A program made the position numbers and the translations under genes. Shown here piece by piece: positions 34,292 to 43,267 of a stretch of DNA of 64,000 bases; the first letter of the stretch is position 1; every line of letters starts with the position of its first letter. Below the pieces are notes generated by a model. The model had not been told where the DNA came from and made no database searches. It was given only the letters and a program-made list of their open reading frames with translations. The DNA is taken from contig NZ_JACPOF010000015.1 in NCBI RefSeq assembly GCF_016185115.1, positions 434,001 to 498,000 of the forward strand. The letters are read 5' to 3'. This DNA is from Polaromonas sp. (GTDB lineage Bacteria > Pseudomonadota > Gammaproteobacteria > Burkholderiales > Burkholderiaceae_C).

Positions 34292-35449
34292 CTACTTAGC
34301 AACTCTTCGTACCCAGCTGGAGTTCAATGCTTGAACGCTCTCGCAGCCGAGCAATGCAAGGCTTCGATCCAGCTCTGATTGCAGAATTGATAACGCCTTG
34401 GCAACACCAGGTTCACCACCCGCCGCCAGTCCATACAAAGTCGCCCGCCCAAGCAGAATTGCTTTAGCCCCCAAAGCGAGTGCCTTAATGATGTCGCTAC
34501 CTCGGCGAAATCCACCATCGATCAAAACTGGAAAATTATCGCCTGACGCCTGTACGACCTCTTGCAAGACGTCCAGTGTTGCCGGTGCCCCGTCAAGCTG
34601 GCGACCCCCGTGGTTCGAGACAACCACCCCATCCGCCCCTGCCTTCTTTGCAAGGGGGACATCCTCTGCACATGCAATACCTTTGACCAAAAACGGCCCG
34701 CCCCATCGATCCTTCATCCAGGCAATGTCATCCCAGTTCAGGCCCGCGTTTCTTTGAGATCGCGTGAACTCTGCCAGTTGGGAAGCGTTGGATCCAGGAC
34801 CTACAAACTCGGCAACGTTTTCAATTCTAGGCATGCCCCCGCCAGCAAACCAGGTCTTAATCAGCCAGTCGGGATGTGTAATCCCATCCCAAATAACGCG
34901 TGGAGTCAAATGTACTTCGTGGGAAAACTTATTACGTGCATCACGCTCTCTCTTACCAGCAACAAGCGAGTCAACGGTGACCATCATTACGGTATACCCA
35001 GCGGCTTTCGCCCGGTCAATCAGCCGGCCCACCACAGCACGGTCTCCCCACGGATACAGCTGAAACCATTTAGGTCCACTAGATACCTTGGCGATGTCTT
35101 CTAGCGAGTTGGTTGAAGCCGTTGAGACAGTATGTACGGTTTGAGCTTGTTTCGCTGCCTGTGCCAAAGCCAAGTCGGCACCTTTCCAATGCAAGCCGTT
35201 AAGGCCAGTGGGACCAATCAAAAACGGAAGGGACAGCCGATCCCCAAAAAGATCCACGGATAAATTCCTGCTGACATGACCTGTAACAAGGCGTGGTTTG
35301 AACTGCCATTGCTTAAATGCATCAAGGTTGGCACTAAGAGTAATTTCATCTTCAGCCCCGCCATACAGGTAGTCGAATATGACTTTCGGAAGCCGTCGTC
35401 TAGCCATTGATTCCAGATCTGCAATGCTGACTGCTGAAGATATGTCCAT
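34292..35449 (-). CDS. FMN-dependent alpha-hydroxy-acid dehydrogenase (mandelate/lactate dehydrogenase type)
   Basis: A 385-residue TIM-barrel flavoenzyme oxidising an alpha-hydroxy acid to the 2-oxo acid. The active-site set is intact: Tyr in IFDYLYGGAEDE, Tyr in WFQLYPWGDR, Asp in TVDSLVAGKRERD, and His and Arg in SNHGGRQLDG. A basic insert region (TPRVIWDGITHPDW) fits the membrane-associated mandelate dehydrogenase group. It heads a leftward set with a Bug gene (13 bases between) and an NMT1-like gene. A second, divergent copy is at 48833. Confidence 0.88.
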   Translation of the reverse strand: MDISSAVSIADLESMARRRLPKVIFDYLYGGAEDEITLSANLDAFKQWQFKPRLVTGHVSRNLSVDLFGDRLSLPFLIGPTGLNGLHWKGADLALAQAAKQAQTVHTVSTASTNSLEDIAKVSSGPKWFQLYPWGDRAVVGRLIDRAKAAGYTVMMVTVDSLVAGKRERDARNKFSHEVHLTPRVIWDGITHPDWLIKTWFAGGGMPRIENVAEFVGPGSNASQLAEFTRSQRNAGLNWDDIAWMKDRWGGPFLVKGIACAEDVPLAKKAGADGVVVSNHGGRQLDGAPATLDVLQEVVQASGDNFPVLIDGGFRRGSDIIKALALGAKAILLGRATLYGLAAGGEPGVAKALSILQSELDRSLALLGCESVQALNSSWVRRVAK

Positions 35450-35462
35450 GATCTTTTAACTT

Positions 35463-36425
35463 CTACTCAGCGCTGATTTTTGCTTCGGTCACAACCTTGC
35501 GCCACTTAGGCAGTTCAGCAGCGATCATTGAGGAAAATTCCTCCGGTGTGCTTCCTACAGCTTCCATGCCGCTGGCGGCGAGCTTGTTCTTTACGTCCGA
35601 CGAAGTTATTGCTTTCCGAACTTCAGCCTGCATGCGGGCCAGAACGGCCGTAGGAGTTCCCTTTGGCGCCATCAGGCCGCTGAAGCTGTTGAACTCAAAT
35701 CCTGAAAATCCTCTTTCTGCGACAGTGGGAATATCCGGCAGTGTCGTCATGCGTGTTGATGACGTGACGGCTAGAGCGCGCAGCTTTCCATCTTTGACAT
35801 GCGGAAGGGCTGCAAGCGGAGTATCGAAGTAGTAGTCTGTTTCCCCCGATATCACTGCGAGTGTGGCTTGTGGCGCACCTTTGTAGGGCACATGTATGAC
35901 ACGAATGTCCGCCATGGTATTTAAAAGTTCACCTGCAAGATGTGGCCCAGTGGCGTTTCCTGCAGAACCCATATTGAGGGAGCGTGGTCTGCTTTTTGCT
36001 GTTGACACAAGCTCGTTTATTGACTTGAATGAAGAACTAGCTTTGGTCACCAACACAAGAGGTTGGCCGGTAAGAATGCTGATGGGGATCAGATCTTTAG
36101 TGGTGTCGTAAGGCATCTTGGCATGCAGTGCTGGGCCTACGACCAGTGGTGTAGAGACAATGCCAAAGGTATATCCGTCTGGTGCTGCCTGCGCGGTCGC
36201 GGCCATCCCCACCAGATGTCCTGCACCTGCCCGGTTTTCTATAATAATAGGCTGGCCCAGGCTCGATGAGAGCTTGTCTGCCAGTACGCGAGCAACTTGA
36301 TCTGTGGGGCCACCGGCAGCGGTAGGCACAATAAATTTGATTGGACGGATTGGCCACGCTTCCTGTGCGAATACCGGGCAGGACACAAGGATAGTCACTG
36401 CGAGGCAGCTAAGAAACTTATTCAT
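35463..36425 (-). CDS. Bug-family (TctC-like) periplasmic binding protein
   Basis: A 320-residue receptor with a short signal peptide (FLSCLAVTILVSCPVFA), then WPIRPIKFIVPTAAGGPTDQVARVLADKL, APDGYTFGIVS and VPYKGAPQATLAVISGE. Its ATG overlaps the last base of the upstream NMT1-like gene (36425), showing tight coupling. The FMN dehydrogenase is immediately downstream. Together these make a receptor plus hydroxyacid-oxidation module. Confidence 0.9.
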   Translation of the reverse strand: MNKFLSCLAVTILVSCPVFAQEAWPIRPIKFIVPTAAGGPTDQVARVLADKLSSSLGQPIIIENRAGAGHLVGMAATAQAAPDGYTFGIVSTPLVVGPALHAKMPYDTTKDLIPISILTGQPLVLVTKASSSFKSINELVSTAKSRPRSLNMGSAGNATGPHLAGELLNTMADIRVIHVPYKGAPQATLAVISGETDYYFDTPLAALPHVKDGKLRALAVTSSTRMTTLPDIPTVAERGFSGFEFNSFSGLMAPKGTPTAVLARMQAEVRKAITSSDVKNKLAASGMEAVGSTPEEFSSMIAAELPKWRKVVTEAKISAE

Positions 36426-37369
36426 TAATGATTCCCTTCAGCGTCCGCACCGCTCTGAGCTCTGGCTTTGATGATGCACTCGGGTGCAAGGTAGAAGTCG
36501 ACAGATGTAGGAGCCTCCTTTGGAATCAGCCCGGCATCTATTTGTGTCTGAATGACAACTTCCAGGCCTTTGCGGTTGACGCTCATATCTCTCGTCAGGG
36601 CATTGGTCTCCGTGTAATAGTCCCATGCCCTCTGCGCATATTCCGACGTGGTCGGCAGTTCTTTCTCCGCAACCATGGACGCTTCGGTTTTATGCTGGTG
36701 GAGCCATTCTGTTGCCCTCAGTAGTACCCGAATGAAGGCCTCCAGTTGTGAGGGGTCTGCACGGAATTTGGACATATCAGCGTTAACCGACACAAACTGC
36801 CAATCAGGAACATAACCCGTGATTTCGCCGAGATTGTTCATTCCCGCCTCTTCTGCGACATAGTTCCACGGTATTGACTGCAGTCCGCCGTCGATAGTGC
36901 CCTCCAGGAGCGCCTTGTGTCGTGGAGGAACACCACCCATTTCTACTACTTCATAGTCTGCAGGATAGTGAAGCCCATGATGGGCGAGCATTGCTTTCAA
37001 CTGAAAAAAGCTGCCTTCCACTTTATTCAGAATACCTAGCTTCCCGCCCTTGAGGGATGTCACAGTTTTGAAGGGAGCCCGTGTGATAAGTGAATGACTC
37101 AGCTTCCCGGTATTGCCTGCCACTATTCTCAAGGGGCCGCCCTTCGCCGCATTCTGCAGGGTCGCTTCTGGAGTGCCGAGAACTACTTGAAGGGAGCCGC
37201 TTAAAAGGGGCTCGACCTGAGAAGCGTTTCCCATTAAAACTGTCTCGACGTCCAGGCCCTCCTGCGCAAACCAGCCCATCGATATACCTGCCCACAGCGG
37301 TACGTTGAAGAACGTCTTGGATACTATCCCGACCCGCCAAGGTGTTAAGTGTGTGTGTTGAAGGTGCAT
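36425..37369 (-). CDS. NMT1/THI5-like protein lacking a signal peptide
   Basis: A 314-residue protein beginning MHLQHTHLTPWRVGIVSKTFFNVPLWAGISMGWF. No export signal is present. KVEGSFFQLKAMLAHHGLHYPADYEVVEMGGVPPRHKALLEG closely parallels the 33277 paralogue. It overlaps the Bug gene by 1 base. It could be a cytosolic ligand-binding protein or a decarboxylase-like enzyme of the 4,5-dihydroxyphthalate decarboxylase fold; neither can be proved from sequence. Confidence 0.75.
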   Translation of the reverse strand: MHLQHTHLTPWRVGIVSKTFFNVPLWAGISMGWFAQEGLDVETVLMGNASQVEPLLSGSLQVVLGTPEATLQNAAKGGPLRIVAGNTGKLSHSLITRAPFKTVTSLKGGKLGILNKVEGSFFQLKAMLAHHGLHYPADYEVVEMGGVPPRHKALLEGTIDGGLQSIPWNYVAEEAGMNNLGEITGYVPDWQFVSVNADMSKFRADPSQLEAFIRVLLRATEWLHQHKTEASMVAEKELPTTSEYAQRAWDYYTETNALTRDMSVNRKGLEVVIQTQIDAGLIPKEAPTSVDFYLAPECIIKARAQSGADAEGNH

Positions 37370-37421
37370 TTGAAATTGTTAGATGAGAGCGGTGTGCGCT
37401 CGCAATAGTCAGACTGGGAAA

Positions 37422-38294
37422 TCAAAACCCGTATAGAACTTCAGGGTTCTTCACCAAGATCTTTTGCCTTGTGCTTTCGTCTGGCAACCAGGTGAGCATC
37501 TGGTCAAGCAGGTCAGCTGTGTTGGGCATCTTGCCTTTGAACGACACATGTGGCCAGTCACTGGCCCAAAGCAGACGATCACTCCCTATATCTAGCAGGG
37601 CGTTCACATAGGGAAGCATGTCTACATACGGCGCGGGCATTTTTGACATACGGTAGCTTGAGGACAATTTCACCCAGCATCGGCCAGTCTTGATTAGGCG
37701 AAGCAAGGTCTGAAAGCCAAGTTGGGAGACTCCTTCCTCGGGCCTTAAAGAACCCATGTGGTCGATTACAAACTCGCTTTCAAGGCACATCAAAGTCCGT
37801 TCCATGGCAGCAAGCGGAGCCCCACCGCCGTCATCCATCACATGCAATTGCACGTGCCATCCGAGCTTCGCAATTCGCCTGGACAGAGTGGGCATCTCTT
37901 CAATGGGGACGGCCCCCTTATGTCCGATGTTGTAACGTACCCCGCGGACACCCAATGCGTTCAAGCGAGCTAATTCGTTGTCGGGTGTATCTGCACGAAG
38001 GGCAGCGATCACCCTGGCCGGCCGCCCTAGTTGAGCAGCCGCTTCAAGGTGCCGGCGATTGTCGGTCCCATAGCCTGACGGTTGAACCAAAACCACGCGT
38101 TCAACTCCCAATACATCCATCACCGTTGCCAAGGTGGAAGGGAGAGCGTCAGGAACATCAAAAGATCTGGTTACGGCTGGCGGATACAGTTGCGTGGGTC
38201 CATATACGTGGACGTGACAGTCAGTAGTACCAGGGGGACAGATCAGCTTTGGGCGCCTAATAGCTGCAATTGGCGGCTGACAGAGTTCTAGCAT
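37422..38294 (-). CDS. Amidohydrolase-family lactonase (LigI / 2-pyrone-4,6-dicarboxylate hydrolase-like)
   Basis: A 290-residue TIM-barrel metal hydrolase. TTDCHVHVYGP supplies the HxH, VQLHVMDDGGG and IDHMGS the middle His residues and LLWASDWPHVS the terminal Asp. This set is that of the LigI / galactarolactone-type group. A lactone or pyrone carboxylate from aromatic degradation is a likely substrate. It lies 17 bases downstream of the cupin gene and is probably co-transcribed with it and the Bug gene at 38863. Confidence 0.83.
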   Translation of the reverse strand: MLELCQPPIAAIRRPKLICPPGTTDCHVHVYGPTQLYPPAVTRSFDVPDALPSTLATVMDVLGVERVVLVQPSGYGTDNRRHLEAAAQLGRPARVIAALRADTPDNELARLNALGVRGVRYNIGHKGAVPIEEMPTLSRRIAKLGWHVQLHVMDDGGGAPLAAMERTLMCLESEFVIDHMGSLRPEEGVSQLGFQTLLRLIKTGRCWVKLSSSYRMSKMPAPYVDMLPYVNALLDIGSDRLLWASDWPHVSFKGKMPNTADLLDQMLTWLPDESTRQKILVKNPEVLYGF

Positions 38295-38311
38295 GAGAGA
38301 GATGTCATTGG

Positions 38312-38827
38312 CTATTCGAAGAACTTGTCCTCATGCAGGATGTAGGGAAGCTCTTTATTCTTTTCTGAATATCCGTCGAACGGCTTACCTTCCATGTCGA
38401 TGCGGGCAAGGATATCGGCGTCCGGGTCCACCGCAGCGCCTACGCGCAACATAACCAAGGGCTCATCTCCTTTTGCTAAAAACCAGTAGAAAGCTCCACA
38501 TGGAACCAGAACGCAGTCATTTTTGGCGACTTCGCGAGTTTCGTTCCTTGGCCCATAGAAAGTAGCCTCGCCTTGCAGTACAACAAAAACATGGTCTTCG
38601 TTTGAATGGGCATGAATTTCATTCTCGCCACCACTCGCATACGTTTTCAAGACAACATTCATATGTCGTGATGCGCCCAGAACCTGGTTGGTCCGCCCTT
38701 GTTTTGGCAGTTGAGCACGAATATGAAAAAAACTTGGCACCTTTGATTGCGACATTCGCGCCATCTCTGCATTCCACTCCGAAGCGCTATTTGCAATCTT
38801 CGCGAGAGGCTTATTTGGGTCTGACAT
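38312..38827 (-). CDS. Small cupin protein with an incomplete second motif
   Basis: A 171-residue single-domain cupin. Motif 1 is NEIHAHSNEDHVFVVLQG (two His and one Glu/His available). In motif 2 (VLVPCGAFYWFLAKGDE) the usual His is replaced by Tyr. Both features are shared with the closely similar protein at 52597, so the change is real and not a sequencing error. It is too short for gentisate dioxygenase. It may be a three-ligand cupin oxygenase or isomerase, or a binding protein. Confidence 0.8.
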   Translation of the reverse strand: MSDPNKPLAKIANSASEWNAEMARMSQSKVPSFFHIRAQLPKQGRTNQVLGASRHMNVVLKTYASGGENEIHAHSNEDHVFVVLQGEATFYGPRNETREVAKNDCVLVPCGAFYWFLAKGDEPLVMLRVGAAVDPDADILARIDMEGKPFDGYSEKNKELPYILHEDKFFE

Positions 38828-38862
38828 TCAATGATCCTTATTGGTTGGTTTGAACGGATGCG

Positions 38863-39840
38863 CTACTGGACTTTGATCCCTGCTTTATCTATCACCGTTT
38901 TCCATTTTGAAGACTCGCTCTCAAGGAAGGTGCTGAAAGCTTTCGTAGATGAAGGATCCGCGATGAGGCCGGACGCGGACAATTGCTCTTTGACGTCAGG
39001 CATGCTGAGAATGCGGTTGATTTCAGCGTTGAGTTGTTGAGTGATCGCTGGGGGCATTCCCTTAGGTCCTACGAGACCCATCCATACAGCGACGTCAAAT
39101 GTTTGTAGGCCTTGCTCATTTGAGATAGAGGCCAAATCCGGCAATGCCGGAATTTTTGATTTCCCCAGGTTGCCAACTGCCTTGAATTTTCCGCTTTGGA
39201 CGTGCGGCAGCCCTGCGGTGACGCCATCAATAATGAATGTGACGTCATTCGACAACAGACCTTGAACCGTACCGGCGCTTCCTTTGTAGGAAACGCTCAG
39301 CAGGTCAAGTCCCAGGGAGGTTTTTATGAGTTCCCCCCCGAGCTGGGATGTAAACGTTCCGTAGCCATAAGACACCTTGCCCGGCTGCGCTTTGGCACGT
39401 GCGACAAGCGCTGCCATGGATGACGGTCCGGCTGATCCGGTCAGGATGACAAGTGGAGCAATCGCCAGCTTTGCAACTGGTTCGAAGTCTCTGACTGGGT
39501 CGTATGACAGCTTGTTGTAAAGGTATTGGTTCATGACCAAGGTGTTGTCGATCGCTACAAGGAGCGTGTACCCATCCGCTGGCGCTTTGGCCACGGCATC
39601 CGCGCCAATGATGGTGTTTGCCCCGGCCTTGTTTTCGACGATGACAGGTTGGCCAACTTTGTCGGAGAGTTTTTGACCGATAACCCGAGCCAGTAGATCG
39701 GTCGGCCCCCCAGCAGGGAATGGCACAACCAGTTTGATAGGTCGGCTTGGATACGTCGCGGAACCCTGTGCATGCGCACCAGACGTGAAGATAGTTGCAA
39801 TGGTCAGAATCAGCCAGAGCGGACGTAATGGATTTTTCAT
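38863..39840 (-). CDS. Bug-family (TctC-like) periplasmic binding protein
   Basis: A 325-residue receptor with a signal peptide ending FTSGAHAQ before TYPSRPIKLVVPFPAGGPTDLLARV. APADGYTLLVA is present; the usual VPYKG is VSYKGSAGTVQGLLSND. The ATG follows GGAGACACC. It is the first gene of the leftward cupin-amidohydrolase set and divergent from another Bug gene at 40110. Confidence 0.9.
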   Translation of the reverse strand: MKNPLRPLWLILTIATIFTSGAHAQGSATYPSRPIKLVVPFPAGGPTDLLARVIGQKLSDKVGQPVIVENKAGANTIIGADAVAKAPADGYTLLVAIDNTLVMNQYLYNKLSYDPVRDFEPVAKLAIAPLVILTGSAGPSSMAALVARAKAQPGKVSYGYGTFTSQLGGELIKTSLGLDLLSVSYKGSAGTVQGLLSNDVTFIIDGVTAGLPHVQSGKFKAVGNLGKSKIPALPDLASISNEQGLQTFDVAVWMGLVGPKGMPPAITQQLNAEINRILSMPDVKEQLSASGLIADPSSTKAFSTFLESESSKWKTVIDKAGIKVQ

Positions 39841-39907
39841 GGTGTCTCCAGAAACTTTTTCTATTTATTCAAGAAGGGCACATTGTCTGCACTCACGCCG
39901 CGTAAGG

Positions 39908-39924
39908 GCAATTCGAAAAATTGC
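39908..39924. promoter_or_regulatory. Dyad in the 269-base divergent region between two Bug genes, candidate operator
   Basis: GCAATT-CGAAA-AATTGC is a perfect 6-bp inverted repeat with a 5-base centre, 68 bases from the leftward Bug start. ATTCG/CGAAT repeats flank it at 39925-39947. The region 39841-40109 otherwise shows no gene. Operator status is inferred from symmetry and position. Confidence 0.3.
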
Positions 39925-40109
39925 ATTCGCTATATAGACAAATCGAATACAACTTTTAAGCGCGACGCTGAGGCACATGTTTGGTAGGTACTATCCCGCG
40001 CATTGAATGCAACGAATGTAGAGATACTGCACGCTCGTTCCAAAATGCACTTGAGGAGTTGTGCGCACGCGCGCAATGGCCTCAAATCCCAATATCAAAG
40101 GAGTGATAC

Positions 40110-41090
40110 ATGAGAGGCTCGATCCCCACCTGCTTTTTTCAGGCTTTTTTCGTTTTTGCTACCTTCTTGAGCGTGAGCCTGCCGGGTATGGCGCAAAGTT
40201 CGGCGACTCCAGCTATCAAAATGGTGATACCTTTCCCGGCTGGGGGATCCGCTGACTCATTTGGCCGAATTGTGGGACAAGCTCTGGCGCAGCAACTCGA
40301 CCAACCCGTCGTCGTGGACAACAAGCCAGGGGCCGACGGGGCGATCGGCGCGGAGGCGGTGATTAATTCACCTGCTAACGGCTTGACGATATTCCTGGCC
40401 ACAAACTCAGCCATCGTGGCTGTACCAACCCTCAGGCTTAAATCTCCATATGATCCGCGAACCGCATTTAGTCCAATCGGCATGGTCGGGCAGTCGGCAT
40501 TTTTTCTGTTCGTTCACCCTTCGGTTCCTGGGAGTACGCTGCAGGACTTTTTGGCGTATGCGAAAGGTAATCCTGGCAAACTTAATTACGCCACCGCAGG
40601 TGCGACAAGTATCTTGGCGAGTGCGCAGATGCTTCAAATTGCCGGACTCACGATGACTCAGGTGCCATACAAAGGGGAGGCACTTGCGGTACCTGATCTG
40701 GTTTCCGGTAGGGTTCAGGTCATGTTGGGATCCACAACTTCACTTTTATCGCTGGTGAAGGAAGGCAAGCTTAAGGTCCTTGCTGTAGTTGGCGACCAGC
40801 GCAGTGCATTGGCACCAGACGTTCCCACTTTGCATGAAAGCGGCATAAGAGGTGTTTCTGTGGTCCCGTGGTCGGCCGTCTTCGCGCCAGCCGGCACTCC
40901 TTCGCCTGTTGTCGACAGGCTTTCTAAGGCCCTTACTTCCGCTCTCCGGAATCCGGACACAGTGCGCCAGCTTGGGGCGCAGGGCATTTCGGCTGAGGTG
41001 ATGACTCCAGCAGCGCTTAGCACCTTCGTGGCAAAGCAGTACGAAGTGTGGAGCCGGCTTGTAATCGATGTTAAGTTAGAGCGCCAGTAA
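40110..41090 (+). CDS. Bug-family (TctC-like) periplasmic binding protein
   Basis: A 326-residue receptor. Its signal peptide (FFVFATFLSVSLPGMAQ) precedes SSATPAIKMVIPFPAGGSADSFGRIVGQAL. TNSAIVAVPTLRL and VPYKGEALAVPDLVSGR follow. The usual DGYT block is NGLTIFLAT. It is 15 bases before the quinone oxidoreductase and probably forms a two-gene operon with it. Confidence 0.9.
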   Translation: MRGSIPTCFFQAFFVFATFLSVSLPGMAQSSATPAIKMVIPFPAGGSADSFGRIVGQALAQQLDQPVVVDNKPGADGAIGAEAVINSPANGLTIFLATNSAIVAVPTLRLKSPYDPRTAFSPIGMVGQSAFFLFVHPSVPGSTLQDFLAYAKGNPGKLNYATAGATSILASAQMLQIAGLTMTQVPYKGEALAVPDLVSGRVQVMLGSTTSLLSLVKEGKLKVLAVVGDQRSALAPDVPTLHESGIRGVSVVPWSAVFAPAGTPSPVVDRLSKALTSALRNPDTVRQLGAQGISAEVMTPAALSTFVAKQYEVWSRLVIDVKLERQ

Positions 41091-41105
41091 AGTGAAAGGG
41101 TCTAA

Positions 41106-42086
41106 GTGGTGTTAGCAATTGAACTTGCCTGGCATGGGGATGGAGCTTCGCTTGAAGTCGCAGAGAGACCTATACCTGTAGCAGGCAAGGCCGAGGTGGT
41201 TATACGCGTCTTGGCCGCTGGAATAAACCGCGCCGATCTGTCGCAGCGAAAAAAGGGCTACACACTTCCCCGGGATGCCTCCGACATACCCGGTCTTGAG
41301 GTTTGCGGCACCATTGTTTCCGGTGACGTGGAGGGCAGTGGGTTCGCCATTGGTCAGCGAGTCTGTGCCCTCCTGGAAGGAGGGGGGTATGCGGAGTACG
41401 CATTGGCAAGACTCGGTCAATGCTTGCCTGTGCCAAGCTGTCTGTCGGACGCACAGGCGGCTGCCTTGCCAGAAACATATTTCACGGTGTGGAGCAACGT
41501 GTTTGAACGCGCCAACCTGCAGCCCGGAGAAGTTTTGCTGGTGCACGGCGGGGCAAGTGGAGTGGGGACCGCAGCAATTCAAATATGCACGGCATTGGGG
41601 CACCAGGTGATCGCCACTGTTGGTAGCGAGGTCAAGGTAAGTGCGGTCGAGGCTCTAGGTGTTGTCCGGGCGATCAATCACAGCCGAGAAAACTTTAGTG
41701 AAATAACCCTTTCTGTGACGCAGGGTCGTGGTGCTAATGTCATTCTGGACATGGTCGGGGGCGAGTATTTGGAGCGAAATATTCTTTGCCTTGCTGATGA
41801 TGGCCGCCTAGTGATGATTGCCATGATGGGTGGAATGTCTGCCAACCTCGACTTGGAACAGGTTATACGACGAAGGCTGGTTATTACGGGGTCTACCCTT
41901 CGACCAAGGACTCTGGCATTTAAAACCTCAGTTAGAAACGCCCTCCATGCCCGCGTATGGCCTCTGTTGGAAACTGGCTTGATCGTACCGCTCGTCCATG
42001 CAACCTTTCCATTCCGAAGTGCCACAGATGCCCAAGCGATGTTGGCGCGCAGCGAACACATCGGAAAAATTATCCTGACCTTCTAG
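41106..42086 (+). CDS. NAD(P)H:quinone oxidoreductase-like MDR-family protein
   Basis: A 326-residue zinc-independent medium-chain dehydrogenase/reductase. Typical blocks are PIPVAGKAEVVIRVLAAGINRADLSQRKKGY, the cofactor loop VHGGASGVGTAAIQ and NVILDMVGGEYLERN. It probably reduces a quinone or enone with NADPH. GTG is the start, 15 bases after the Bug stop, following AAAGGG. The role could be to recycle a quinone made by aromatic hydroxylation. Confidence 0.85.
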   Translation: MVLAIELAWHGDGASLEVAERPIPVAGKAEVVIRVLAAGINRADLSQRKKGYTLPRDASDIPGLEVCGTIVSGDVEGSGFAIGQRVCALLEGGGYAEYALARLGQCLPVPSCLSDAQAAALPETYFTVWSNVFERANLQPGEVLLVHGGASGVGTAAIQICTALGHQVIATVGSEVKVSAVEALGVVRAINHSRENFSEITLSVTQGRGANVILDMVGGEYLERNILCLADDGRLVMIAMMGGMSANLDLEQVIRRRLVITGSTLRPRTLAFKTSVRNALHARVWPLLETGLIVPLVHATFPFRSATDAQAMLARSEHIGKIILTF

Positions 42087-42164
42087 AACTGTTGATTAGT
42101 TCATCTCGCTTCGAAGAGAAGCTCTTCCTGCGTGAGTTTGATGTGTCGCCTAAAGGCGAAAAGA

Positions 42165-43079
42165 TCAACGCTGCTGAAGAGCATTTCTTACCAGTTCTCT
42201 TAGCCATTGGTTGGCGGGATCCGTGTGAAATCGCTTATGCCAGATGTGCTTCACTTCAACTGTTGGCGATTTAAATGGGAGAGGGTAGATGCGCATCCCG
42301 CGTTGGGCTTCGAAAGCTCCCGCCAAATCCATTGGAATGATTGCGATGAGATCTGTGTTGGCAATAATGCTAACTAACCCAAGGTAGTGGGGAACGGTGA
42401 GAAATACATTGCGCACGATTCCGTGTTCCTGCATTGTCTTTTCGATAACCTCCTGACTTCTTCCTTCCGTTCGGATAGCAACATGCGACGCCTTGAGAAA
42501 TCCATCCATTGAAAGCTCGCCCAATGTCAGTATCGGATTCTTATCCCCTACAAGACACATAAATCCGCTGTTTCTGAGCAACTTCTGCTGGAATACACCG
42601 GCAGTCAGATGGTCAGGGAAAAAGCCGATTGCCAAGTCAACCGCTCCTGAATCCAGGCCTTCTTCGAGCTTCTCTGCGATGGGCGAAACTGTACGTAATT
42701 TCACCCTTGGGGCTGCGATGCGTACAGCATTGATTATTTGTGGCAGATAGGATGCCTCTGCGACATCTGTCATGCAAAGCACAAAACTTTTGTCGCTAGT
42801 AGTTGGATCGAAACTCGGTCGATTGAATATTTCGAGTCGCGCAAGGTCTAGTGCCTTCTTTACCGGCCCCGCCATCAACAGGGCTCGGGGCGTGGGTTGC
42901 ATCTGATTTTTCACCCGCACAAACATTGGGTCACCGAAAGCCTTGCGCATCTTGGCCAAAGCATGGCTCATGGACGGCTGACTCATCTGTAGCCGCTCGC
43001 TGGCCTTGGACACGCTCAACGTTTCGAGCATTGCCTCGAAAACTATGAGGAGATTTAGATCTTCATCATGGGTATTCAT
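42165..43079 (-). CDS. LysR-family regulator of the NahR/NodD-like clade
   Basis: A 304-residue regulator: HTH VSKASERLQMSQPSMSHALAKM, an MTDVAEASYLPQII segment like NahR's MTDIGEIYFLPRLM, and terminal IWHKRFHTDPANQWLRELV. It is convergent with the quinone oxidoreductase gene and follows a second LysR gene in the same direction after 188 bases of non-coding DNA that contain two CGGTAT sequences. Confidence 0.88.
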   Translation of the reverse strand: MNTHDEDLNLLIVFEAMLETLSVSKASERLQMSQPSMSHALAKMRKAFGDPMFVRVKNQMQPTPRALLMAGPVKKALDLARLEIFNRPSFDPTTSDKSFVLCMTDVAEASYLPQIINAVRIAAPRVKLRTVSPIAEKLEEGLDSGAVDLAIGFFPDHLTAGVFQQKLLRNSGFMCLVGDKNPILTLGELSMDGFLKASHVAIRTEGRSQEVIEKTMQEHGIVRNVFLTVPHYLGLVSIIANTDLIAIIPMDLAGAFEAQRGMRIYPLPFKSPTVEVKHIWHKRFHTDPANQWLRELVRNALQQR

Positions 43080-43267
43080 TGTGCTTTCGTCATGTCTCGG
43101 AAGTCGTAGTAATGCCTCGGTATACTAAATTTCAGACAGAGGGACAAGAAGAATAACCATCATCGGTATCGGCCTGGCGTACTATTTTTCATATGCGCCT
43201 GACACCGCTCTGTTCGGCTAACACCAACCTGTCCCGGCCTTTTGCAAGTGCGACGTTTTGGTGGGAC

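Noticed and set aside
38312-38827. Cupin as the missing gentisate 1,2-dioxygenase (NagI)
   Set aside because: It is about 170 residues with one cupin domain and no motif-2 His, whereas NagI is a bicupin of about 340 residues. The same applies to the copy at 52597.
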